From JAVEDQ01 sp963783105 (GTDB taxonomy: Bacteria; Actinomycetota; Actinomycetes; Frankiales; Frankiaceae): a DNA stretch of 64,000 nucleotides. Positions 57,056 through 64,000 of the stretch are shown piece after piece. The stretch is from positions 372,001-436,000 of the forward strand of contig CAWAMI010000007.1 of assembly GCA_963783105.1 (NCBI GenBank). The letters are read 5' to 3'. The translations under genes and the position numbers were made by a program. Position 1 is the stretch's first letter. Each line of letters opens with the position of its first letter. Under the pieces are notes generated by a model. It was not told the DNA's origin. It saw nothing but the letters and a program-made list of their open reading frames with translations, and did not search any database.

Positions 57056-58815
57056 GACGCGACCTCGTCGAGCGCCGGCAGGAGGCGACCGTCGCGGAGG
57101 GTCAGCACCGTCGCCTCGGCCGTGAGCCAGGCCGCGTGGTGCGTCACCAGCAGCACGGTCCGGTCGCTCATCAGGCGTTCGACCGCGCCCCGGACCGCGG
57201 CCGCGGTGACCGGATCCAGGTGTGCCGTCGGCTCGTCGAGCAGGAGCAACGGAGGGTCGCGGAGGAAGGCGCGGGCGAGCGCGATCCGCTGCCGCTGCCC
57301 GGTGGACAGCCGCAGACCCCGCTCCCCGATCCGGGTCGCCAGCCCGGAGGGCAATGCGGCGACGACGTCCTCCGCCTCGGCGAGCTCGACGGCCCGGCGT
57401 ACGGCCGCGTCCGACGCGTCCGGACGCCCGAGCCGGATGTTGTCGGCCAGCGTGCCGGCGAACAGGTGCGGCGCCTGCGGGACCCAGGCGATCTCACGGC
57501 GCCACGCCTCCACCGGCAGGTGCTCGAGCGGGACGTTTCCCACCCGGAGCAGCCCGCCGGTCGGGACGGCGAAGCGCAGCAGCAGAGCCAGGATCGAACT
57601 TTTGCCGGCGCCGGTCGGCCCGACGAGCACGGTGCGCCGCCCCGGCTCCAGGGTGAGGTCGATCCCGTCGAGCACCGGGCGGTCGCGGCCCGGGTAGGTC
57701 AACGCGACGTCGTGCAGGGTCACCGCCTGGCGGCGCAGGTCGGGCACCGCAACACGCTCGGGCGTCGGCGCGTGGGGGAGCGGCTCGTCGAGCACGTCGA
57801 AGGCCTGCCGCGACACGGCGGCGCCTTCGGCGCTGGCGTGGAACTGCGCCCCGAACGCGCGGATCGGCAGGTAGACCTCCGGCGCCAGCAGGAGCACCAC
57901 CAGCGCGGTGCCGTACCCCAACGACCCGTGCAGGAGCCGGAGCCCGACGGCGACGGCCACCAGCGCGGTGCCGAGCGTCGCGAGGACCTCCAGGACGAGC
58001 GCCGAGGTGAACGCGACGCGCAGCGTCGACATCGTGCTGCGGCGCAGGCGTTCCGACACCGATCGGATCGAGGCCTCCTGGGCCCGGCCTCGGCGGAACG
58101 CCTTCAAGGTCGGGAGACCCTCGACCACGTCGAGGAAGTGGCCGCTGAGCTCGCCGACCAGTCGCCACTGCCGCGCCATCGCGGAGCGCGTCGAGTAGCC
58201 GATCAGGCCGATGAACAGGGGGATGAGCGGGACGGTCGCGACCAGGATCAGCGCGGAAAGCCAGTCCGCCGCCGCGATGCGCACCAGAACGATCGGCGGC
58301 ACCACCGCGGCCAGCACGACCGTGGGGAGGAAGCGCGCGAAGTAGGGGTCGAGGGTGTCCAGCCCGTGGGTGGCGAGCGCGGTCACCTCGCCGGTCCGGC
58401 GGCCGGACAGCCACCCAGGTCCCAGCCGGACGACGTGGTCGAGCAGTCGGTGACGCAGGTCGGACTTCACCGCGCCGGCCGCGTGCAGTGCCGTCACCTC
58501 TCCGGCCGAGGACAGCATCGCGCGCGCTCCCAGCACACCGAGCAGGGCGAGCAGGTCTGTCCGGATCGAGGCGACGCCCCGACCGGTCGAGACGGTGACG
58601 AGCGCATCGGCCAGGAATCCGGCCTGGAGGACGATCAGGCCGGCCGAGAGCACGCCGAACAGGACCGTGAGGCCGATCTGCCGTCGGGCGACCCGGGAAG
58701 AACGGAACAGCCGGCGGTCGCGGGTCCCGGCCCGTCCGCCGCCACGTCGCTGCCTGCCCGCACCCACATCGGACCTCCGGATCCCGACGCTGTCGGCGCC
58801 GGGGGACGCCCGCAT
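57052..58815 (-). CDS. cydD: CydD: ABC exporter subunit for cytochrome bd assembly
   Basis: 587 aa from ATG 58815; a longer frame to 58950 is less likely. About six membrane helices, then an ATPase domain with Walker A VGPTGAGKSSILALL, signature LSTGQRQRIALARAF and Walker B LLLLDEPTAHLD. LGARAMLSSAGE and PLIPLFIGLIG-type membrane segments match CydD. It partners CydC as a heterodimer. It is divergent from zwf–ndh–cydAB, with 155 bases between; no gene is seen in that gap. Confidence 0.88.
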   Translation of the reverse strand: MRASPGADSVGIRRSDVGAGRQRRGGGRAGTRDRRLFRSSRVARRQIGLTVLFGVLSAGLIVLQAGFLADALVTVSTGRGVASIRTDLLALLGVLGARAMLSSAGEVTALHAAGAVKSDLRHRLLDHVVRLGPGWLSGRRTGEVTALATHGLDTLDPYFARFLPTVVLAAVVPPIVLVRIAAADWLSALILVATVPLIPLFIGLIGYSTRSAMARQWRLVGELSGHFLDVVEGLPTLKAFRRGRAQEASIRSVSERLRRSTMSTLRVAFTSALVLEVLATLGTALVAVAVGLRLLHGSLGYGTALVVLLLAPEVYLPIRAFGAQFHASAEGAAVSRQAFDVLDEPLPHAPTPERVAVPDLRRQAVTLHDVALTYPGRDRPVLDGIDLTLEPGRRTVLVGPTGAGKSSILALLLRFAVPTGGLLRVGNVPLEHLPVEAWRREIAWVPQAPHLFAGTLADNIRLGRPDASDAAVRRAVELAEAEDVVAALPSGLATRIGERGLRLSTGQRQRIALARAFLRDPPLLLLDEPTAHLDPVTAAAVRGAVERLMSDRTVLLVTHHAAWLTAEATVLTLRDGRLLPALDEVAS

Positions 58816-58970
58816 CCTGCGTCCGGGATGAACGCCTGCCCCTGGCGCGAGCCGACGGCGTGCTTCACCCGCTTCGGATGACGCCTGGGTCCGCCCGACG
58901 GTCTGAGGTGGCGAGGCGTCCCTCCACGCCGCAGGAGCGCCGGGACCCATGGAGGAGGGACGGCAACCCC

Positions 58971-60341
58971 ATGACTTCTACCTCGATGAGTGCCCTCGTC
59001 ATCTTCGGCGCCACCGGCGACCTCGCGAAGCTCGAGACGTTTCCCGCCCTGGTCGGACTCGTCGAGCGTGGCGTGCTCGACGTCCCGGTCGTCGGGGTCG
59101 CGCGCAGCGGGTGGGGCCTCGAGGAGTTCCGCCGGTACGCGGTCGACTCGCTGCGCCGCAACGGCATCGACCCCGACGCCGACCCGGCCAAGCGGCTGCT
59201 CGACCTGCTCGAGTACGTGGACGGCGATCTCGCCGACGAGAACACGTACGAGACGCTGAAGGGCAAGCTCCCGGACGGCCCGCCGCTGTTCTATCTGGAG
59301 GTCCCGCCACCCCTGTTCGGCACGATCGCCCAGGGGATCTCCCGCGCGGGCCTCGCGACCGGCGCCCGCGTCATGGTCGAGAAGCCCTTCGGGACCGACC
59401 TCGCCAGCGCGCGGAAGCTCAACGAGACGATGCACGGGCTGTTCCCCGAGGACGCCATCTACCGCGTCGACCACTGGCTCGGGCTCGACGCCGTCGAGAA
59501 CATGCTGTTCACCCGGTTCGCGAACAGCGTCTTCGAGCCGCTGTTGAACCGCGACCACGTCTCCGGCATCCAGATCACCATGGCCGAGTCGTTCGACGTC
59601 GCCGACCGCGGGCGCTTCTACGACCGCACCGGCGCTGTCCGTGACGTGCTGCAGAACCACATGCTGCAGGTGTTGTCGATGGTGCTGATGGAACCGCCTC
59701 GCGGCACGGGGCTGGCCACGACGCGCGATCAGCGGGCCGAGGTGGTGAAGGCGCTGGAGCCGCTGACTCCCGAGAACGTGGTTCGGGGCCAGTACGAGGG
59801 CTACCACGACGTCGACGGCGTCGCGGCGGGATCGACGACCGAGAGCTTCGTGGCCGTCCGGCTGGCGGCGGACAGCTGGCGTTGGGGGGGCGTGCCCATC
59901 CTGATCCGGGCCGGCAAGTGCCTGCCGGTGACCGCGACGGAGGTCGTCGTGCGGTTCCGCCCGCCGCCGCGGAACGTGTTCGGGCTCGATCCGCTCCGGG
60001 GCAACGAGCTCCGGTTCCGGGTCTGGCCGACGGCCGAGGTGGGACTCACCGTGGTCGGCAAGATGCCCGGCGTCGGGCTCCGCCCGCACGTGGAGGAGCT
60101 GGCCTTCGCCGAACGGCCCGGCTCCGAGATGCGGCCCTACGACCGGCTCATCGGCGCCGCGCTCGACGGTGACCGCTGGCTGTTCGCCCGGCAGGACACC
60201 GTCGAGGCCGCCTGGGAGGTCGTCGACCCGGTGCTCGACGACGTCACGCCGGTGCACCCGTACGCGAAGGCCAGCTGGGGGCCGGCCGAGGCGAACCGCC
60301 TCCTCCCGGAGGGAGAGAGCTGGCATGACCCGATCGGCTGA
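58971..60341 (+). CDS. zwf: Glucose-6-phosphate dehydrogenase
   Basis: 456 aa from ATG 58971, with GGAGGAGGGA 10 bases upstream. NADP loop VIFGATGDLAKLETFPAL (a Gly-x-x-Gly variant with ETF in place of the usual KLxP). Substrate and catalytic residues are in VMVEKPFGTDLASA and IYRVDHWLGLDAVENML (His as base), with IRAGKCLPVTATEVVV later. It makes 6-phosphogluconolactone and NADPH, and feeds the operon with reducing power. It overlaps ndh by 17 bases. The family normally reads DLTKRKL-P at the loop, so this is a divergent member. Confidence 0.88.
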   Translation: MTSTSMSALVIFGATGDLAKLETFPALVGLVERGVLDVPVVGVARSGWGLEEFRRYAVDSLRRNGIDPDADPAKRLLDLLEYVDGDLADENTYETLKGKLPDGPPLFYLEVPPPLFGTIAQGISRAGLATGARVMVEKPFGTDLASARKLNETMHGLFPEDAIYRVDHWLGLDAVENMLFTRFANSVFEPLLNRDHVSGIQITMAESFDVADRGRFYDRTGAVRDVLQNHMLQVLSMVLMEPPRGTGLATTRDQRAEVVKALEPLTPENVVRGQYEGYHDVDGVAAGSTTESFVAVRLAADSWRWGGVPILIRAGKCLPVTATEVVVRFRPPPRNVFGLDPLRGNELRFRVWPTAEVGLTVVGKMPGVGLRPHVEELAFAERPGSEMRPYDRLIGAALDGDRWLFARQDTVEAAWEVVDPVLDDVTPVHPYAKASWGPAEANRLLPEGESWHDPIG

Positions 60342-61764
60342 CCGGACCCCGGGCCCTGCGCCCCGACAGTCGTCGGACGCGGGCAACGAGACCCCGCCCC
60401 GTGTCCTCATCGTCGGCGGCGGCTTCGCCGGGCTCGGCTGCGCGCAGGGGCTCGCCGACGAGGGCATCCCGGTGACCCTGCTCGACCGCAACAACTACCA
60501 CCAGTTCCAGCCGCTGCTCTATCAGGTGGCCACCGCGCAGCTCGTGCCGTCCGACGTGGCGATCCCGCTGCGCACGCTGTTCCGCAAGGAGCACGACGTC
60601 ACCATCCGGCAGGCCGAGGTTGCCGAGGTCGACGTCCCCTCGCGCACCGTCACGACCACCGACGGGTTGACGTTCACCGGGGACTACCTGGTCCTCGCGA
60701 TGGGCGCCCAGGCAAACTTCTTCCGGACGACGGGCGCCGCTGAGCACGCTCTGCCGCTCTACTCGCTGATGGACGCGGAGCGCCTCCGGAGCCGCATCCT
60801 CGAGGTCCTGGACGCGGCCGACCGCGACCGGAGTCTCATCGACAGGGGCGCGCTGACGTTCGTCGTCGTCGGCGGAGGGGCCACCGGCGTGGAGATCGCC
60901 GGCGCCCTCGCGGACTTCACGAACTCGGTCGTTCCCCGCGAGTACCACGACCTGCCGGTGGACGAGATCCGCATCCACCTCGTCGACCACGCGCACGCCC
61001 TGCTCGGCCCGTTCTCCGAGGACGCCCACGAGTACGCGGCCAAGGTCCTGCAGCGCGACCGTGTCCGGCTCCACATGGGCACGTCGGTCGACGAGGTGAC
61101 CGGGGGATCGGTCCGGCTGGGGTCGGGCGAGGTGATCGCGACGCACTGCGTCGTCTGGGGCGGCGGGCTGAAGGCCGCGGACGTGGCCGCGCGGACGGGC
61201 CTGCGGCGGGCTCGCGGGGGGCGGCTCGTCACGGGGGACGACCTGGCCGTCGAGGATGACCCCCGGGTCTTCGTCCTCGGCGACGTGGCGTCGATGACCG
61301 GACCGGACGGGCGGGAGTTCCCTCAGCTCGGCTCGGTGGCTCTGCAGCAGGGGCAGTGGGCCGCCAAGAACATCCTCGCGGACCGCGCCGGCAAGCCTCG
61401 CAAGGCCTTCCACTACCACGACAAGGGGATCATGGCGATGATCGGCCGGGGCGCCGCCGTCGCCGAGGTCGGGCGCAAGCGGCACGAGATGCACGGCGCC
61501 ATCGCCTTCGCCGCCTGGCTCGGCGTGCACGCCGCGCTCATGAGCGGCATCCGCAGCCGGGTCGACGCCTTCGTCTCCTGGGGGTGGGACTACTTCAGCG
61601 GCAACCGCGCCCCCGGGCTGATCGACCGGCCGGACGCGGCTTCGATCGACTGGGACGCAGCGGTGCCGACGCCGTCCCCGCCGCCTGGGGCGGAGGAGCT
61701 CCGGGTCCCGGCGGGAACCCGGACGGGGAGCGGTGTCGAGCCGCGCGCCCCCGGCAGGGGCTGA
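60325..61764 (+). CDS. ndh: Type II NADH dehydrogenase
   Basis: 479 aa from ATG 60325 (GGAGGGAG upstream). FAD loop VLIVGGGFAGLGCAQGLAD, then FQPLLYQVATAQLVPSDVA (quinone site region), NADH loop FVVVGGGATGVEIAGALADF and the second FAD motif VFVLGDVASMTGPDG…PQLGSVALQQG. A C-terminal amphipathic region (AAWLGVHAALMSGIRSRVDAFVSWGWDYF) docks on the membrane. It reduces quinone without pumping protons and would pass electrons to the cytochrome bd encoded 1 base downstream. Confidence 0.93.
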   Translation: MTRSADRTPGPAPRQSSDAGNETPPRVLIVGGGFAGLGCAQGLADEGIPVTLLDRNNYHQFQPLLYQVATAQLVPSDVAIPLRTLFRKEHDVTIRQAEVAEVDVPSRTVTTTDGLTFTGDYLVLAMGAQANFFRTTGAAEHALPLYSLMDAERLRSRILEVLDAADRDRSLIDRGALTFVVVGGGATGVEIAGALADFTNSVVPREYHDLPVDEIRIHLVDHAHALLGPFSEDAHEYAAKVLQRDRVRLHMGTSVDEVTGGSVRLGSGEVIATHCVVWGGGLKAADVAARTGLRRARGGRLVTGDDLAVEDDPRVFVLGDVASMTGPDGREFPQLGSVALQQGQWAAKNILADRAGKPRKAFHYHDKGIMAMIGRGAAVAEVGRKRHEMHGAIAFAAWLGVHAALMSGIRSRVDAFVSWGWDYFSGNRAPGLIDRPDAASIDWDAAVPTPSPPPGAEELRVPAGTRTGSGVEPRAPGRG

Positions 61765-61765
61765 G

Positions 61766-63191
61766 ATGACGAAGCTCGAGCTCGCGCGCATGCAGTTCGC
61801 GATGACGTCGATCTACCACTTCCTCTTCGTCCCCGTGACGATCGGGCTCGGGTTCCTCACGGCGTGCCTGCAGACCGCCTGGTACCGCAAGCGGCAGCGG
61901 GAGTACCTGCGTCTCACCCGGTTCTTCGGCACGCTGCTGATCATCAACGTCGCGGTCGGGGTGGTCACCGGCCTGGTCCAAGAGTTCCAGTTCGGGATGG
62001 ACTGGTCCGGCTACTCCCGCACCGTCGGGGACGTCTTCGGTGCGCCGCTGGCGATGGAGGGTCTCGCGGCCTTCTTCCTCGAATCGACGTTCCTCGGCCT
62101 GTGGATCTTCGGCTGGAACAAGCTGTCCCCCCGGGTCCACCTGGTCACCATCTGGGCCGTCGCGATCGGTGGGGCCCTGTCCGCGCTGTTCATCATGGCC
62201 GCCAACTCGTGGATGCAGCACCCGGTCGGCTACCGGATCGACGCGGCCACCGGCCGTCCGCAGCTCGACGACGTCTGGGCGCTGTTCACCAACCCGGTCT
62301 TCTACTGGGGCTACTTCCACGTACTCATGGCGTCGCTCGTCACGGCCGCCGCCGTCATGCTCGGTATCTCGGCCTGGCACCTCCGGCGCAACTCGAGCCC
62401 GGAGGTGTTCGGCAGGTCGGCCCGGCTCGCCGTCCTCGTGTTGTTGCCGGCGCTGGCGCTGGCGATGTTCTTCGGCGGTCGCCTGGGGGTCAACGAGACG
62501 AAGTACCAGCCGGCGAAGGTCGCTGCGATGGAAGCGCAGTGGAACACCTGCCAGCCGTGCTCGTTCTCGGTCATCCAGATCGGCGGGGGCAATCAACGAC
62601 CAGAACCCGACGAAGATCATCCAGGTGCCGCACCTGCTGTCGGTGCTCGCCACCTCGTCGTGGAACGGCAAGGTCGAGGGCCTCAACCAGATCCAGGCCC
62701 AGTACGAGCAGCAGTACGGCCCCGGCAACTACCTGCCCAACGTCTTCATCCAGTACTGGTCGATGCGGGTGATGGCCTACGCGGCGGTGGGCCTGTTCCT
62801 CCTCGCGGCATTCGGCGCGTGGCTGGTCTACCGGAAACGGCTGACCGAATCCCGCTGGTACCTCCGCCTCGTCATCTGGGCCACCGCGCTGCCCTTCGTG
62901 ATGAACACGGCGGGCTGGCTGCTGACGGAGAACGGCCGGCAACCGTGGATCGTCCAGGGGCTCCAGCTCACCCGGGACGCGGTGTCGCCCTCGGTCAGCA
63001 CGGTCGAGGTCGCCTTCAGCCTCGCAGTCTTCTTCCTGCTCTACGCCGTCCTGGCGGTCATCGACCTCGTCCTCATGTTCCGGTTCGGCCGTCAGCAGCT
63101 GTCCGAGGACGTGCCCGCCCGGCCGGACGACGGGTCGGGGACCCCCGGCGACACCGAGCGGGAGGACGCCGAGCTCACCTTCAGCTATTGA
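61766..63191 (+). CDS. cydA: Cytochrome bd ubiquinol oxidase subunit I, frameshifted
   Basis: The N-terminal part (frame of 61766) starts MTKLELARMQFAMTSIYHFLFVPVTIG, with the high-spin heme His in IYHFLF, then WGYFHVLMAS (second His) and ETKYQPAKVAAMEA (Q-loop). A GGGGG run at 62585–62589 carries one extra G: deleting it turns IGGGNQ into IGGAINDQNPTKIIQVPHLL and restores the second half, which has the Met ligand in RVMAYAAVG and GRQPW. Normal length when joined (~474 aa). It reduces O2 at high affinity. Sequence error is as likely as a real lesion. Confidence 0.9.
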
Positions 63192-63244
63192 CCCGTTCTC
63201 CCGCCGACAGAGGTCTCCCGGCCCAGGCAAGCGAGGTATCCGGC

Positions 63245-64000
63245 ATGACCCTCGTGACCTTCTGGTTCCTCGTGCTCGCCGTGTTGTGGACCGGCTTCTT
63301 CGTCCTCGAGGGCTTCGACTTCGGCGTCGGCATGCTGCACGGCGTCCTCGGCCGCGACGAGATCGAACGGCGGACGGCGATCAACACGATCGGTCCGCTC
63401 TGGGACGGCAACGAGGTCTGGCTGATCGTCGCGGCGGCCGGGATGTTCGCGGCCTTTCCGGACTGGTACGCGACGATGTTCTCCGGCTTCTACGTCGTGA
63501 TCGTCCTGCTGCTCGTCGCCCTGATCGTCCGTGGGGTCTCCTTCGAGTTCCGCGGCAAGGGACGCAGCGACCGCTGGCGTCGGACCTGGAGCGGCCTCAT
63601 GGCGGGAGGCAGTCTTGCCGCGCCCGTTCTGATCGGCATCGCCCTCGGCAACCTGCTGCACGGGGTTCCGATCAACGCGCAGCAGGAGTTCACCGGTCAT
63701 CTCTGGGATCTGCTCAACCCGTACTCGATCTTCGTCGGGCTGACGTTCGGCAGCCTGTGCCTGCTGCACGGCGCGACCTTCCTGACGTTGCGCACCACGG
63801 GCGAACTCCGGGCCCGTGCGGGGCACTTCGCCCGCCGCGTCGCCCCCGTCGTGGCGCTGATCGTTCTCGCCTTCGCGAGCTGGACCCACCACACCGCCGG
63901 CCACAGCTACGTCCCCGATGGCGTCGGCATCGCGCTGGTGCTCGTCGTCGCCTCCGCGGCGCTCGCCATCGCGGCCGGGCGGGAGGCGCTGGCGTTCGCC
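63245..64000 (+). CDS. cydB: Cytochrome bd ubiquinol oxidase subunit II (partial, runs off the end)
   Basis: 252 residues from ATG 63245 to the window edge, open. MTLVTFWFLVLAVLWTGFFVLEGFDFGVGMLHGVLGRDE is the CydB opening, with the quinol-oxidase GFDFGVG motif. It continues with INTIGPLWDGNEVWLIVAAAGMFAAFPDWYATMFSGFY. Several membrane helices. No frameshift is seen in the visible part. It lies 53 bases after cydA. Confidence 0.93.
   Translation, partial: MTLVTFWFLVLAVLWTGFFVLEGFDFGVGMLHGVLGRDEIERRTAINTIGPLWDGNEVWLIVAAAGMFAAFPDWYATMFSGFYVVIVLLLVALIVRGVSFEFRGKGRSDRWRRTWSGLMAGGSLAAPVLIGIALGNLLHGVPINAQQEFTGHLWDLLNPYSIFVGLTFGSLCLLHGATFLTLRTTGELRARAGHFARRVAPVVALIVLAFASWTHHTAGHSYVPDGVGIALVLVVASAALAIAAGREALAFA

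Noticed and set aside
58948..58965. GGGACCCATGGAGG before zwf as a fourth DosR-like box
   Set aside because: Only the left half fits; the right half lacks CCC and is part of the ribosome-binding region.

Overview
This 64 kb window comes from a high-GC actinobacterium. The principal sigma factor, the dgt–dnaG–rpoD order, the GTG starts and the chains of 4-bp start/stop overlaps all fit Actinomycetota. A Geodermatophilaceae- or Frankia-like lineage is a guess. The left end is housekeeping: the tail of pyruvate phosphate dikinase, a YdcF/SanA-type protein, dGTPase (frameshifted), DNA primase and the sigma factor, with a subtilisin-like protease facing them.

From 6.9 to 14.1 kb, one minus-strand operon of overlapping genes encodes GmhB, two GT9 (heptosyltransferase-family) enzymes, a GT4-type glycosyltransferase, a GmhA–HldE three-domain fusion, an SDR and a winged-helix regulator. 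This is an ADP-heptose pathway in a Gram-positive. From 14.3 to 16.8 kb lie topoisomerase IB, a DUF5709-type protein, an SRPBCC protein and a small membrane-anchored protein. Then come tRNA-Asn and tRNA-Met and a decayed integrated element: broken integrase, toxin-like pair, DUF6941 protein, broken excisionase. Next are two cation-efflux proteins and an ArsR repressor.

From 21.4 to 35.4 kb the theme is oxygen-limited redox metabolism. A group 3b-type NADP-linked [NiFe] hydrogenase operon with its maturation protease faces a convergent operon of NADPH:ferredoxin-type flavoprotein, pyruvate:ferredoxin oxidoreductase and a dihydroorotate-dehydrogenase-like protein. A GH65 glycoside phosphorylase or hydrolase follows. 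Palindromes resembling the DosR/DevR hypoxia box lie upstream of all three units. The best (35417–35436) matches the mycobacterial consensus at 17 of 20 positions.

From 35.5 to 54.3 kb there is a probable secondary-lipid locus. It contains a long acyl-CoA dehydrogenase, a 2868-aa synthase (KS-AT-KS-ACP-ACP-ACP-KR-DH), a 1929-aa single-chain acetyl-CoA carboxylase in the eukaryotic domain order, and, facing them, a phosphopantetheinyl transferase, a small coupled ORF and a GMC oxidoreductase. All three ACP repeats carry Thr where the phosphopantetheine Ser is expected. This is the best candidate here for an undescribed system.

The right end holds cytochrome bd machinery. cydD–cydC–cyclase-family hydrolase run leftward, and zwf–ndh–cydA–cydB run rightward off the window. 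dgt, cydC and cydA each contain an apparent single +1 frameshift. These are either sequence errors or real lesions; two of the three fall in the same bd-oxidase pathway.
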